From positions 55,055,433-55,119,432 of the forward strand of contig JBCFYV010000100.1 in the NCBI GenBank assembly GCA_039000515.1: 64,000 nucleotides of DNA, in the 5' to 3' direction. A program made the translations under genes and the position numbers. How positions within the stretch are numbered: the first letter of the stretch is position 1; each line of letters starts with the position of its first letter. The notes below the pieces were generated by a model. It was not told the origin of the DNA, ran no database searches, and worked only from the letters and a program-made list of their open reading frames with translations. Shown here in pieces: positions 1 to 11,734 of the stretch. This DNA is from Timema cristinae. Taxonomy: Eukaryota > Arthropoda > Insecta > Phasmatodea > Timematidae.

Positions 1-80
1 TGATATAAACCGACAAATTATTTATGATTCATTTCAATCGTATTAAGGACAGTTTTATAAATACACAAGGTTTTTTTAAT

Positions 81-332
81 CACCGAATTTACTATCTGTT
101 CGAGCTATACGCCTATGTAAGTACTTAATTAAGCTATATTGTTTTAGGGATTAGGAAGGTTATATTTATAAGAATTGTATCCAAATTTGCATGAAGGGGG
201 AGTGGAAAACAATTTTGGAAAAACCACTTTCAGTACACCTGAACGAGAGATTCAAACCTCAATCTTTCCGTCATCAGCAGTCTAGTTTAGTGCGAGAGTA
301 GCACGTTAGACAATGCGCGGCCACCAAGTGAG
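81..332 (-). repeat. SINE-C copy, tRNA-derived
   Basis: Read on the minus strand this starts with a tRNA-like head ('cactIggtggccgcgcattg' type, written on the plus strand as 'caatgcgcggccaccaagtg') and ends with a diverged form of the tail shared by SINE families A, B and C (plus strand 'gttcgagctatacgcc'). The body 'gaggggagtggaaaac' type segment matches the other family C copies in the window. It lies downstream of the ASNSD1 stop codon. Confidence 0.6.
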
Positions 333-612
333 TTATACTCGGTTGCTTACCCTGAACTTTCCAATAGCGATCTGTACAATACCACTTCAACGGTTTCTCC
401 TCACACTCCTCATTTCACAAACCACATCCAAACAACAGAGAAACAATGAGTCATTGTCCTTACACACAATACAAGAAATATAAATAACATTTAAGAAGCT
501 CAACCTTTCGAGAGCTTAGGTTTGGCTCCAAGGTTGAAATACGAGTACTCTTTAAGAGCTCCAGGTAAAAGAATCACTAACTGTTTGTCGACAATAATGG
601 CGGTGAGACCTA
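333..612. other. 3' flank of ASNSD1, nothing recognised
   Basis: This stretch follows the ASNSD1 stop on the minus strand. I see no open frame of interest, no repeat family and no clear AATAAA on the minus strand, so the polyadenylation site of ASNSD1 is not located. Confidence 0.4.
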
Positions 613-3600
613 TCATAGCCTGTCTGATATGTCACTGGCCTTCTCCTTGCTGTTGGCGATCCTGGAGCCAAACTGGAATGCCCTTTTCGGCAAACAAGCC
701 GCTTTGTACAACCCTAGTTTAATCGCAGCCAAACGTAGCAGGCTCTTATCTCCCACCCCTGGTGGCAAGGACGATATAGGACAACATCTGGAACAATCGA
801 GGAACACTGGACTATTGTGAGATACAAAATCACTACTAATATTATTTTCAATGAAAGAAAGACAAGTTAACTGTCAAATGGTTGTACATTAGAGATGGTT
901 AAAATCCTTTTTTTATTCGAAATCCTTACTTTTATTTTTGTAAGTCCAATCTGAATTTGAATTCCCGGATCTTTAAAAATGTACAATCTTATAAAAAGTT
1001 AAAATATTAAAAATGTATTTAAAAAATATTTGTTTAGGTGCCACTGACAAATATTATTTATTTTTTGAGACCGATAAGTGGTAATTGATCAAGCTAATTT
1101 TTTTTTCCGCAGGAGAAGAATAAAATATATTTAATTTTAGAAACAAAAAACAATTTCACAGGGGAAAAAAATAACTAAAAAAAGGAATTATTGCTTGTGT
1201 GTCGACTCCCCTCCCCTTTATCACCCTGATAGTTTCCTCACCTGTGCCAGGGTGGCAGAGCCCCTACATAGCTGATGACCTCCTCGTCCAAGTACGGGAA
1301 CCTGCCCTGACGCCCGTGGTCAGACAAGATCCTGTCGTCCCGACCAAGGTTACGAGTTGAGATCCTGGCGAGGTCATGCCGCAGCTCAGCCAGTAGGGCC
1401 TGCCAACCGCGCTGACGAAGCGTAGTGCGATGTCGCATGTACCCTCCTAGCTGTTCGTCCGCACCCATACCGAGCAGAACCACCTGCTCCAAGGTCAGAA
1501 AGAGTATCACAGGCAGGGGATCTAACCGGAACCAAAAACTGAAATTAACAGTTATTTTAAAGGAACCAGAGCCGAAACCCCAAAAATAAATTGCCTAAGA
1601 ACCGGAATTATAATCGATATGTTCATATGTTTGTATCAGTTACTATTTTTTTTTTAATTGAATTTTACGCAACGTGTCAGGCATTTATTAAAAAAGAATA
1701 TGTAATATTAATTAACAATGAAATATAATCAAATAAAACTCCACCTTCAAGGCTGATATTTACCCTGGCTGGGGATATATAGCTACTATTATCTCCACTA
1801 GGAAGCACCAGTGTTCCCTCCCCGCGGCTAGCGAACCACAGGGCACAACCGAGACTGTCGTCGAGGATTGTGTTCAGAGGGTGGATCAAGTCAGAAATCC
1901 TCCGGCTGCGTTCTAGACTCAGCTCCTCTTGACTCACGTTGATCTGCAAAAATTTGCCGTTATAGTCATACATTTTTATAGTATGGTTATTACTGGTTTG
2001 ATTAACTAAAATACTTAATATCCTTTAAATTGAAATTTACATCTTGACCTGGGAATCAAACCCAGAATCTTTGACTCACTACGCCAATGCTCTTACCGCT
2101 GAGTTATCCAGGAGTCGTCTCATGCCCAAGGTCATTCTTCAATCATATTTTAAGGTAGTAAGTAAGTCTGTTATCTTTCAAAATAAACAAAATGTACTTT
2201 ATATACCAACTAAAATAAGTATTTTTTATTTACATAGCTGTAACCACAATGTAACTTTATGTAAAGAAGCGTTTGTTTAGAAGGAGAGTGGAAAAACTAT
2301 TGTCGGTAGGCCTACTATCGCTTTACTTTACCGCCATTATTGTTTCCTGCCTGTGGTCAGTTTTTTTATTCAAGCCGTATATTTTACACTCCCGGCTGGC
2401 TAGACCTGTCATAGCTTCATATGCCTTATAATATAACTTAAGACTAGGACAGGCACAACAACCAGTCCTCCGGCAGTTAATTCACCACTGAAAGGGTAAA
2501 CCCACATTTCACCAATAATACATTTTCCGCTATGCTAAGAATCGAACCTGGGACCTTAGCTCAGTAGGCAGACACACTATCGACTGAGCTAAGGTGATGG
2601 ATTCCTACTGCCTCCCAGGACTTAAAAGCAATCTCTCAAACCAGAGTCAAACATGCTAACTTTTTTTAGAAAAAGATAAAAACAAAATTTGTTTATTTTT
2701 TTCTGAGTTTTACCTCAACGAAATTCCAATTTCTCTCAGGTTGGAGTTGCCGCAGTTCTGCCCATGTTTGTCTGCCCGTCTTTCTATCTGGCACGTCATC
2801 AAATTCGTCCACCCTTTGCTCTCTGCCTTGTTTCCTTTCCTTCCTGGATATCTCCTTGTGCGGCCTGGGTCTCTCAAACGCGACATTCAGTAGATCTATC
2901 GGCTCACCGCTAGGCACAAACTCGTGGGCCAATGCTGCCAATATGGCAGAGTCTAACCCCCCAGAGAACAAAACCGCAGTCTTACAATGTTGGCAAACAC
3001 GTTTTGTACCCTCGTCTTCAATGTGTACACTGTTCATATCAGCAGTCACTTGGTCTGTGCTGTTAAAATCTTGTCTTTCGACGTTTATTTCTGTCAGTGA
3101 ATGGACTTCACTTTTAAAAACACAAACTGAACTTTTTACTTCAACGTCCCCACCGAATTTATTCTGTACCATCACTTCTTTGCAACCTGTCAATCGATTG
3201 TGAGCGTTACAAATAGTAGCACATGATTGACACACATCGAGCTGCATCTTCACTCTAACTTTCACAGCTTTTTTAAGAATACTGATCAAGTCGTCGACCC
3301 TCGAGCTTAAGGCTTGGTCTTTTAACAAATCCTCGAGGAGTTTCATATGTGACGAAGAGGGATGTTCGACTTGTGTGAAGGGCGACAGGTCGTCTGTGGT
3401 CGGTCCAGTCAAGAACAAGGCGGCGTCAGGAAGGAAAATCGGCGACTGTATTCTAATAGGGGAGATTATTAGTTCAAACGATTCCTTTTTAAAAGTAGAG
3501 ATCTCATCTTCCGTCATGTCTGACCAAGGGTGGAGATGAATGCTGTTGAGACCTAAACAAGTAAACATTATTGGTGAACTAATACGTTTATAAAGAGGAT

Positions 3601-6600
3601 AGCCACGGTGTGGGAAAACAAGGAAAAACTGGAAAAGTGAGGGAATTAAAATTGATAAGAAAATAAGAAGAATGCCAGGAATTTTATAATCATTTTATTT
3701 ATTTATTATTTGAGGTATTTAATGTGCACTCTTTGAACCGGCTGATTTTATCAGTCTCCGAGAATGTCTAATAGCAGAGCGAGAGGGCATATCAATTTTT
3801 CTGGGAATGGTATCTTCCCCAAACCTTCCCGGGTTCTTTTACACACCACAAGGGACCGACGGCTTTACTCCCCCTCCGAAGAAAGTTGTGCTAAGGAGTT
3901 TTATTGCTCAAGAAATATCCATTCACAACAGCTAGGTTTGAACCCATGAACATCGGGTCTTGAGACAAGCACTTTACCCTAAGACCACTGAGGTCAACAA
4001 TTTTATAGTTTAACAGGGGAAATGATAAATATGACAATCCAAAGAAGAAAAATTTCAGTTTCATTCTCTTGAAAAAAAAAAAAAAAAAAAAAGGATCAAA
4101 CTCTTATGGAGAATATATTTATATTTTATTGTATTTCAGGAATAATTATTTATACATGTTGTCCAGCCAAACTATATTTTAAAATTCCCTGACTTTTCCA
4201 GGTTTTTCAGAGACAATTTCCAACTTTTCCAGTAGTTACATGATACAAACATTATTTTATCAGGATCGCGAACTAAATAATGTAATAATATTTCTAGACA
4301 CATACATAATCTGAAATTTGTTCACTCAATGACAGAGTTAAAAAATTTCTCTCTAAAGTAATGGGCTATTGTAGCCTATATATGTGTGATCTAAGTTAGA
4401 TTTCAGTTAGATCATGTTGAGTACACCAGTAAGCCTACAGTTTAAAATTGTTTTGAGAAACATTATCTTTTAGTTTCTTCCAATAGTGTAATCGAATTCC
4501 CTCATACACACATAGACATGACAACTTTGGCTAAAAATGCAGAAAGAGGGGTAGAAAAATGATGAAAAAATCATATGTTAGTTTAGTTTTAAGAAGTGAA
4601 ATTAGTTTACTCAATTGTGCTAAAAGAGATTTGTGGTGACTATTAACTATTAAAAAAAATATGTTATTTTGACTATTGTAAATGAAAGGTGTGTAAAAGT
4701 TTAGTGAATATGTGAGAGTTCCAGAAATTTGATCAATTCCCTGACTTTTCCCTGTTTTCTAGGTTTTCCAGGTCACTGGACACCCGGTTATAACAAAATG
4801 AATATTTTTATTTAATTTTAAACATCTTTATAAATCTTGAAATGTATTTTTATCTGGAAAATTTGAATTTATGAATCAGTAAAAAGTTAGGTTGACCTTG
4901 GTGGTGTTGGGGTAAGTAAAAATAATGTATCAGTAGAGAGTATGTAAAAGTGTATGTATAAAAGTTATGAATTGAAGGATACAGGTGAAAATCGAGGAAA
5001 GTCCAATTTTTTAACTCAAATTGAGTCAGTGCTGTCATCTATTAAACAATCAAGATATCGTTCTAATACACTTTAGATTATGGTTAAAAGAGTTATATAT
5101 CATATATTCAATTAATTTCTTTTAGTATTCTCTGGGGTACTTGTGAGGTTTGAAACATAAAAGTTATTGTCCTGTAAAGTGTATAGCAGGAGTCGGCAAC
5201 CTTTTTGGTGCCCCAATCTACTTTTACGTTTATCCATTCTAATTTTAATTCTTTTTGTATACAGCTTGTATTTTATTTTTCGAATTCAATATTTATATTT
5301 ATTTAATACTTATGTTCTTACTTTTACAGAAAATATGTAAGATAAATAAAATGTACACTCCGTTTATAGTAAAAGTTAGAAGTCTTAGCTTGACTGATTA
5401 CACTATGATCATAACTTATAAGCTGTACCATGGTGGAATAAAGCTAGGTAAGCTTGCCTTTTCGTGATGATGTAGTTTTTCTTAAGCGATCGACTGAAAA
5501 TTGCTGCGGGATTGACCCCTTTTTCCGACCTCTGGAGTATATAACTTGACTTTACCACTTGTCATCCTGTATCCTTCAATTATAATGTTAGAAACAAAAG
5601 GTTTAACTCAAATATATTAAATATGTACCACTATTTTCATCTAGATGAGCACAGAATATTCCACAGGCAGGAACCTCCTGGAATTCGGGCCTGCTCTTTT
5701 TAGCCACCGAAGTTAGCGCTAACATCGAGCCGAGAGTGTTTATCTGCCAAAGTAAACTGTGACGACCGATCCGGTCCCTGCCAAACCAAAGTCGCTTGCT
5801 TGTGTTGTTCCAATAGATGAAGGAATATGGGCCCTTCACTGTACACATAACTTGGAGTAGAGGAACCTCACCCAAGGCATCCAATAAGACTTTTGTATCC
5901 GAAGTTTCCGTGTTGCCGGACTGAAACAATAACTGTATTGCTTCCCAACAGATTTTTTTCAGCTGTGTCTTGCTATCTATTTGGGTTAAACACATATATG
6001 TACAAATTATGCTAATGTGTTAGGGATGAAAAAGGTTGAATTAAGAATAAAAAGTATGTGCCGTTGTGTGGAGGGAGAGTGGAAAACCATTTAGTAAACG
6101 CTACCTTCAGTATGCCCGACCGGTATTCAAACCCCAATCTCTGTGTCATTGGCAGATATTGCGGGAATGACACCTTAGCTCATTCGAGCACCGATACGGG
6201 TTCGAACGTTGTCTATACTTAGATGGAAAGAAAAATTGTTTTTAAAATTCGGTTTAAAATGTAATTTATATCTTAAACTTGGAATCAATGCATACCAGTT
6301 TACCGCCGAAGATGTCGCCATTCCATAAAAGGACATTTCCTTTGTTGTCGATGGCCGGTTGGCCAAACAGTTGTCTACCTTGCATCCAGAGGACAGAGCC
6401 CACAAACTGAGCCTTATATCCTGGGACTCCTTGAACTTCATAACGAGAAGATGCGTCGGGGCCTCTTCGGCAGAGACACTCTGAAACATCTTTCTGAAAA
6501 AGAAAAAGCTTTTGGAGTTGACAAGCTTTATCTATATTTTAAAAAAGTTGGAAAATACCCTTTTAAGTTTACATATAAATATAGTAAATGTTAAAACCCT

Positions 6601-9600
6601 TTAAGAGGTATTTAATATAAGAAACCAATCAAATAAGATTATAGTAATAAAAATTTGTTAGTTTTATTAGAAAAGAAAATATTTTACAAAGCTTTTTTAG
6701 GGCAGCTTTTTTCAAACTGGGCTTCGCCATAGTTACCATAAGTTCCTCCGAGAGGCAATTTTATAACATTATTTTATTTGTTTTTCACAATAACATCAGT
6801 ATAATATTCCGATTGCTAATTTTTTTTTCATGTTTGAATAAATGAATCTGTCAAAGTTGCAGCCAGAACATGTGATGTTTGTCATTTGTTTTAAAATTTC
6901 ATGCTTTTAAAATTGAAATGTTGTTGTTCATAATATAGTGTTAATATTTTTATGAAGGTTCCAGCATGTATTTTTCCTCGGCGCAAAAAGAGTTTAGGAA
7001 CCCCCTGTTCTAGAGTATTTATCGTAGAGTTACAAAAGCTACCAACAAAACTGCCGCTGTCACAGTTGAGAAGAAGTACAGTAAAAGATCAATAGTCCGG
7101 CGCATGTATCCCTCCCCACAATTACTCGTCTTTTGGTTTCGCAGCACAGCCATTCCTCTGCCATATGGGCTTTGTTTAAATTTGTGAGATTGTGCATCGT
7201 TCTATAATACATAACTAGTTCTTTAAAATGTTTTATATAAATCTACTAAAAGTGTTGTTACAGGTGAGGTAAGAGAAGAGATCAGGAGGATATTTGAACT
7301 TTAATTAAAAAAAAAAAAAAAAAAGTGACCTGGTGGTCTAGTGGTAAGGTGTCGGACTTCTGTGCTGGAGGTCCGAGGTTCAATCCTCGGTTCCGGCACA
7401 AATTTATTGATTACCAAACCCTTCCTTCACCTCTGACAAGCATAAATTGTGAATGTGTGGATTCCAGGCCTCCACCGTGGTTCGGATCCCACGTTAAACT
7501 GTAGGTCCTCCATTCCACATTAGCGTGCTTAATACAACCCGATCGGGTAGTAATACGCGGTGCTAATAATAATAATAATAATAATAATAATTAAAAAAAA
7601 GCTTCATTTAATCAGTTTCAAGTTCTACTAAATCATAGTTTTCAACTGCCGGATAGCACAATATTGTTTTGGTCAGTAAGGTTTAAACTCCTTAGTCTGG
7701 CACACATGGGGCCTTACAAACCAGCCTGATCGCATCCCCCCCACCCTCCTCCCCCATTTAATTTAAGTATTTAACGTGCACTTTTTGAACCAACTGATTA
7801 TATCAGCACACGAGAATTTCTATGAACAAGAATGAAAGGACCTACTAATTTTGCCGGGAAAGGTATTTTCACATACTTTGGCAGGGTTCTTTTACATGTC
7901 ACAATCGACACGGGACTGACGGGTTTATTTCCCCTTCGAAAGAAGATGCGCTACGGATTTTTACCGCACAAGAAAAATCTGGTGAGCCCGGCTGGGTTTG
8001 AACCCATGAACCTAAGGTGAGCACTTTACCCCAATACCACCGAGGTCGACTGCAAGACCAGACCATACCAGAGAAATTACCGGACCACAGAATTCAACTC
8101 CTCTACCCTTTGTGTCTATCCCCTAGGATTTCCATATCCACTCTAAATAATTTCACGACTCTTGGTGGACATTAAATGCTAAAATACAGCCAGAATGCAA
8201 GTAAAATACTCGTTTGAAGATGTTGACAACTTTGTACGCTAATAGCACTGTGTCCTGGTGGCCACCCCTCAGACTAATGGCGGCACATTCAAAACGTTCT
8301 GGATCACAGAATGCTGAACTTTAACTTTACATGGATTATTTCATTAACCATGATATTTTTTTGTTTAAAATTATTTTAATATTTTTACGTGATAATTCAT
8401 AAATTACCTAAGTATCACCTATCAGATTTACTGTATTAATTCAATAAATTACACTGGCCTTATCCCCTTATATTGTTTATTACTATTAGAAGTATTACTT
8501 ACGCTAATGGATTAGGAATTGGGAAGGTTGAATTAGAGGAAGTAAACCCGCATTTACATGGAGGGATAGTGGAAAGCCATTTAAGGAAAACCACCCCCAG
8601 TTCAGCCGACCGAGATTCAACCTCGATCTCCCCGTCCTCAGCAGTCGAGCTCAACACGACAAGCGCGTTAGCCAACTACGCCACCGAGGCGGGTCTTATA
8701 TTGTAAAATGCTATCAATGATGAAGAGCAAAAAGTGCGACATCTTAGCTGGTAGCATGTCTTCCTACTGACCGATGAGTCCCGGGTTTGATTCCCAGTGT
8801 GGGCAAAATTTTATAGATTGTTGAACTGTGGCTTTCCCCTTTATCATAATGATTTAACAGTGGAGGTGGGGGGTGGGGTGGGTATTGTGCCTGTTCTAGA
8901 TAATTATAGTCAAAAGCAAGCGGTAAAACTCGTACAAACAGTCGGTAATGAATGGGTGCCGAAAGAGTGAGATATGAAAGGGAATTCATCCGGCAATGTG
9001 AAAGACTTATGTGTAATTTGTGCGCTGATAAAACAAGTTGATACAGAAAGATCTAGTTAAATATCTCAAATAAATAATAAGATAAGGAGGAAAAGGTTAG
9101 TATTCTCTAGTGTGTTCTTCATATCATGTTTGTATTGCACCAATATAAGTAATAATAGACTACCTACTCTGGGAACCTACACTGTAGGCAATGTGATTCA
9201 GTAAAATAATTTATTACTGGTATTATTTTAAACCATTTTAATTTCTTCAAAATAATCTTAACTGAATCAAATAGGTTGAAAGTTCAAGAGGAAAAGTTTA
9301 AACTAATGGGTTAAAAATAGGGATGGTTGCATTTACGGGAAGTGAACCCGCATTTACTAGAGAGTGGAAAACTATTTAAGAAAAACGTTCTCCTGACCGA
9401 GATTCGAACCTTGATCTTCTCGTCCTCGGACTATATCTCAACACGATACCAGCGCGTTATCTAACTACACCACCGAGGTGGTATTAAGAAAATAATGAAT
9501 ACTATATTGTGATATAGTTTATAATATGGTCTTCTTTTGTTGTGATAATTACTTATAATTTTAAGTGTAACCTACTAATATATGTTCTAGAGAAGATGAT

Positions 9601-9644
9601 GAAATAGAATCATTTTGACAAAATAAACAGAATATTCCACACAT
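613..9644 (-). CDS. ASNSD1: Asparagine synthetase domain-containing protein 1, 7 exons
   Basis: Seven minus-strand exons join in frame: 9576-9644, 6296-6493, 5629-5920, 2714-3552, 1764-1943, 1242-1483 and 613-787 (1995 nt, 664 residues plus stop; human ASNSD1 is about 643). Every junction has GT/AG and matching phase. The protein opens MCGIFC, giving the Cys2 nucleophile expected of class II glutamine amidotransferases. Exon 2 holds RRGPD and [10 protein letters not shown]. Exon 3 holds [14 protein letters not shown]. Exon 4 carries the ATP-binding PP-loop FSGGLDS near residue 383. Exon 5 holds [14 protein letters not shown], exon 6 [11 protein letters not shown] and RNLGRDDR, and exon 7 [11 protein letters not shown]. 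These follow the human order. The family resembles asparagine synthetase, but its reaction is not well defined. Introns hold SINEs and hAT-like fragments; the largest, 6494-9575, separates the MCGI exon from the rest. Identity is very sure, exon edges quite sure. Confidence 0.95.
2045..2118 (-). repeat. tRNA-like fragment, probably SINE head
   Basis: On the minus strand this contains a box A-like 'taactcagcggtaagagca' and a box B-like 'gggtttgattccc'. It lacks a clean cloverleaf, and many tRNA-derived SINEs surround it, so I read it as a SINE head or decayed tRNA copy rather than a working tRNA gene. It lies in ASNSD1 intron 4. Confidence 0.4.
2350..2596 (-). repeat. SINE-D copy
   Basis: On the minus strand it begins with 'caccttagctcagtcgatag', then a box B-like 'ggttcgattcttagc' and the family D body (plus strand 'taacttaagactaggac'). 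It matches copies at 20585-20826 (same orientation) and 34643-34870 (opposite). It lies in ASNSD1 intron 4. Confidence 0.6.
3712..3996 (-). repeat. SINE-F copy
   Basis: This matches 7762-8049 along about 280 bp: both share 'tatttaa.gtgcac', 'gggttcttttacac/atg' and 'tttgaacccatgaac'. Read on the minus strand the 5' end is tRNA-like ('gacctcagtggtcttagggt'). It lies in ASNSD1 intron 3. Confidence 0.55.
4155..4792. mobile_element. Non-autonomous element with 'ccctgacttttcc' ends
   Basis: The left end has 'gtccagcc' then 'aaattccctgacttttccag'; the right end has 'aattccctgacttttccctg' and finishes 'cactggacaccc'. The same end motif occurs at 14457-15470 and 26318-26725, so this is a repeated element. 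The transposon class is not certain. It lies in ASNSD1 intron 3. Confidence 0.45.
5190..5534. mobile_element. hAT-like non-autonomous element
   Basis: The left end 'caggagtcggcaacc' and right end 'ttccgacctctg' are imperfect inverted repeats. The flanking 8-mers 'gtgtatag' and 'gagtatat' agree at six of eight positions, consistent with an old 8-bp hAT target duplication. It lies in ASNSD1 intron 3, just downstream of exon 3. Confidence 0.45.
6009..6199 (-). repeat. SINE-C copy, diverged
   Basis: The plus strand shows 'ggagggagagtggaaaacca' followed by 'gaccggtattcaaacc', which is family C reversed. It lies in ASNSD1 intron 2, about 100 bp downstream of exon 2. Confidence 0.5.
6707..7014. mobile_element. 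hAT-like non-autonomous element
   Basis: The left end 'ttcaaactgggcttcgcc' and right end 'agtttaggaaccccctg' resemble the inverted ends of hAT elements, which commonly read CAGGGGTTCCCAAACT. The interior is AT-rich with no coding sequence. It lies in ASNSD1 intron 1. Confidence 0.45.
7325..7590 (+). repeat. SINE-A copy, full length
   Basis: The tRNA-like head has 'ggtggtctagtggtaagg' (box A) and 'ggttcaatcctcgg' (box B), followed by the family A body and an AAT-rich tail. An A-rich 'aattaaaaaaaaa' flanks both sides, a probable target-site duplication. It lies in ASNSD1 intron 1. Confidence 0.7.
7762..8049 (-). repeat. SINE-F copy
   Basis: Second copy of the family seen at 3712-3996. On the minus strand it starts 'cgacctcggtggtattgggg' and has the box B-like 'gggttcaaacccagc'. 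The open frame across part of it is not a gene. Confidence 0.55.
8490..8695 (-). repeat. SINE-B copy, 3' tail shortened
   Basis: The plus strand reads 'gctaatggattaggaattgg' and ends 'gccaccgaggcgggt', the reverse of SINE-B. The shared AACGGGTAG tail is missing. Confidence 0.65.
8737..8912 (+). repeat. SINE-D copy, diverged
   Basis: It starts 'catcttagctggtagcatg', has a box B-like 'gggtttgattccc' and continues with a diverged family D body ending near 'gttctagataattatag'. Confidence 0.5.
9303..9481 (-). repeat. SINE-B-like copy
   Basis: The plus strand has 'ggaagtgaacccgcattta' and ends 'ctacaccaccgaggtgg', matching family B reversed, with internal deletions. It lies just inside ASNSD1 intron 1, about 95 bp from the exon 1 donor. 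Confidence 0.5.
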
Positions 9645-9760
9645 TGATAATTAGAGGTTATGTCACCCGAAAGCCGATATGCGCCAGCGCCACCTATAGG
9701 TCGCCAAAGGTTTTCCACAACTAAATTTTATAATTCTAGTGAAATCATGGCGTTAAATAA
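9645..9760 (-). promoter_or_regulatory. Presumed 5' end/promoter of ASNSD1
   Basis: This precedes the ASNSD1 start codon and is less AT-rich than its surroundings ('gcgccagcgccacctatagg'). The plus strand contains 'aaatcatggcg', which resembles a YY1 site. No TATA box is obvious. No longer open frame resembling the human ASNSD1 upstream reading frame (ASDURF) was found. The assignment rests on position only. Confidence 0.3.
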
Positions 9761-10554
9761 ATAATAATAAATTTGCAACTTTAAACTCTAGTCACCAAAT
9801 AATCACATTCGTTCAATTTAAACCAAAAGACTCTTGGCAACAAACTCAAGATTTAATATGATATTGCATATAGATTAGACCTATCTCTCAATATTCTAAT
9901 CTTTATCATTTATGAATATATCTATGTTAATTTATGGCATTAGAAGGAACTCGAACGTTCTTAATAGGAATAAAAAATGTAACATTTCATTTATTATCTA
10001 TGAATATTTAACAGCAAACTTCAAACATAGATATTTCCAATAAATACCACTCCTAAAAAACAATTATTATTATTATTATTGTTATTATTACCCTCACCTT
10101 AGCATTTAAATATGAATGTAAAACCCGCCGACATAATTATACATCTGTCGCACTTTATGAAACTTTTAGAACTAAAATTTCTCTTAGATACTTTTTCATT
10201 TCGTATGTTGGCTTAAAATATTTTGTTGTTTTGTATGTATTTTGTGTATAACTCTTCTCAATGCTAAATAATAAACCCGCAAACATCGTTTTGATATTTG
10301 CTTGGAGCCGTTAGTACATGATAGTTATATATTTAATAGACAGTTAACATTCTAAACAAGGTGATCCTTAAATAATATAAATTAATTATTTACATGACTT
10401 TCTAAACTAAACTAGCAAGTAATAATACAATTCCAGCAAGTTGTACAGACATTAAACTAAAATTGAATTCTCTTTTTAAGTGTAAGTCATTCAAAGGTAA
10501 TTATAAGTTTATTTTTTCTTCGTTGTAATCTCTTTTCCAAAAGGAGAGAAAAAC
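9761..10554. other. AT-rich intergenic DNA
   Basis: No gene, SINE or inverted repeat recognised apart from short (ATT)n tracts near 10062-10090. It lies between the divergent ASNSD1 and SMN genes. Confidence 0.4.
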
Positions 10555-10735
10555 ATACATATCTAATCACACCGTTCTCCTACAAGGTAGGCAAGAAACT
10601 GTTCATATAGGCCTAGCAAAATAAACAACTCCCTACTTGATCTATCCTCACTAACTTTCTCCACACTTCCCTATCCTTGCATACTTCCTTCATTTCAACA
10701 ACATCCATACACCGAGTCATATATATGGTCTTTTT
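10555..10735 (-). mobile_element. LINE 3' fragment
   Basis: This matches 61985-62165 over about 180 bp: both share 'ccttgcatact' and 'catacaccgagtcata'. The longer copy has LINE reverse-transcriptase C-terminal coding on the minus strand, so this is the tail of the same element. Confidence 0.5.
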
Positions 10736-10832
10736 TTTCTTCTTAACTAAATTATTTATCTCTTTTTCACAAATTCATCCATAATTATAATAGCCTAATC
10801 ATTCATCCTCCAAGCTTTGCCTTTCATACATA

Positions 10833-11063
10833 CAGTAGCCTCATGACTTCTTTGGTCCTGACTGACAGCTCACAGCTGACTTGTGACAGTCAACATTTAG
10901 CTATGTACCTAAATTTTGACTGTCAGAAGCGACAGCTGCTAAACACATGTTTTTGCAGATCATATGGCTCGGCGTAGGGATACATAATTTGGTCTGATAA
11001 CTTTTCAAAGCTTTTAGCTGTCAGCTGTGAGCTGTCAGCACCAAAGAAGCTATGGGGCTACTG
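10833..11063. mobile_element. TA-flanked MITE (copy 1)
   Basis: It starts 'cagtagcctcatgacttctt' and ends 'gaagctatggggctactg', long inverted repeats flanked by TA on both sides. Inside is a second inverted repeat, 'ctgacagctcacagctgac' against 'gtcagctgtgagctgtcag'. A second copy is at 16113-16333. TA target and the CAGT end fit the Tc1/mariner/pogo group. Confidence 0.75.
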
Positions 11064-11388
11064 TACATGATTATATAGTGCTGCTTTCTTCTATATTATT
11101 TCTAATATTATTAGCCGATAGTAGCTAGCACTAGTCTTAAGTATGTACCAAAACTTGCTGTTTGTTTTGAATTTGCTGATGCAGTCATCATTAGGGAGTG
11201 TGAATTCATCAAGTATATAACTCAAGGATCCTCGAGATTTAGGATACCTACAGCCTTAAACACCCTAACCTAACCTGACATCAACACCGTGCCATATACA
11301 TGTGAATACAGAAGAGATCTGTCTATATACTATGTAATTAATTCATGCTTGCCATGATTGTATCTAGTTTTTTTTTAGTATAAACTAA

Positions 11389-11580
11389 CCTGTTTCAGTG
11401 GCTGCATGGTCTAAGGTGTCACTCTCGGATTAGACTATAGACAGCCGATGACAGGGAGATTGGGGTTTGACTCTCGATCGGGTGTATGGTCTACCGCGCT
11501 CTCGACACAAATGTGGATAACACTTCTTCTTAATTCAACCTACCTCATCCCTAACTCGTTACCTAACATAATTAATATAT
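11389..11580 (+). repeat. SINE-C copy
   Basis: Head 'cagtggctgcatggtctaag', box B-like 'ggggtttgactctcg' and a body running to 'cctcatccctaactcg'. The middle is partly deleted. Confidence 0.55.
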
Positions 11581-11734
11581 AGTTGTTTATTTTTAAATTC
11601 AGGTCAAACAAATAAAAAAAGTAAACATTTTTAGAGGATTGTTGATAAAATGATGAAGGTTAAACGTCCACGTCACTAATCTACAACTATAGGCTTAAGT
11701 AAAAGACTTTTCTTATGAAAACTCAGCTACCGTA

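Noticed and set aside
7325..7400. Possible functional tRNA genes at SINE heads
   Set aside because: Boxes A and B are present, but acceptor stems do not pair and each is joined to a SINE body.
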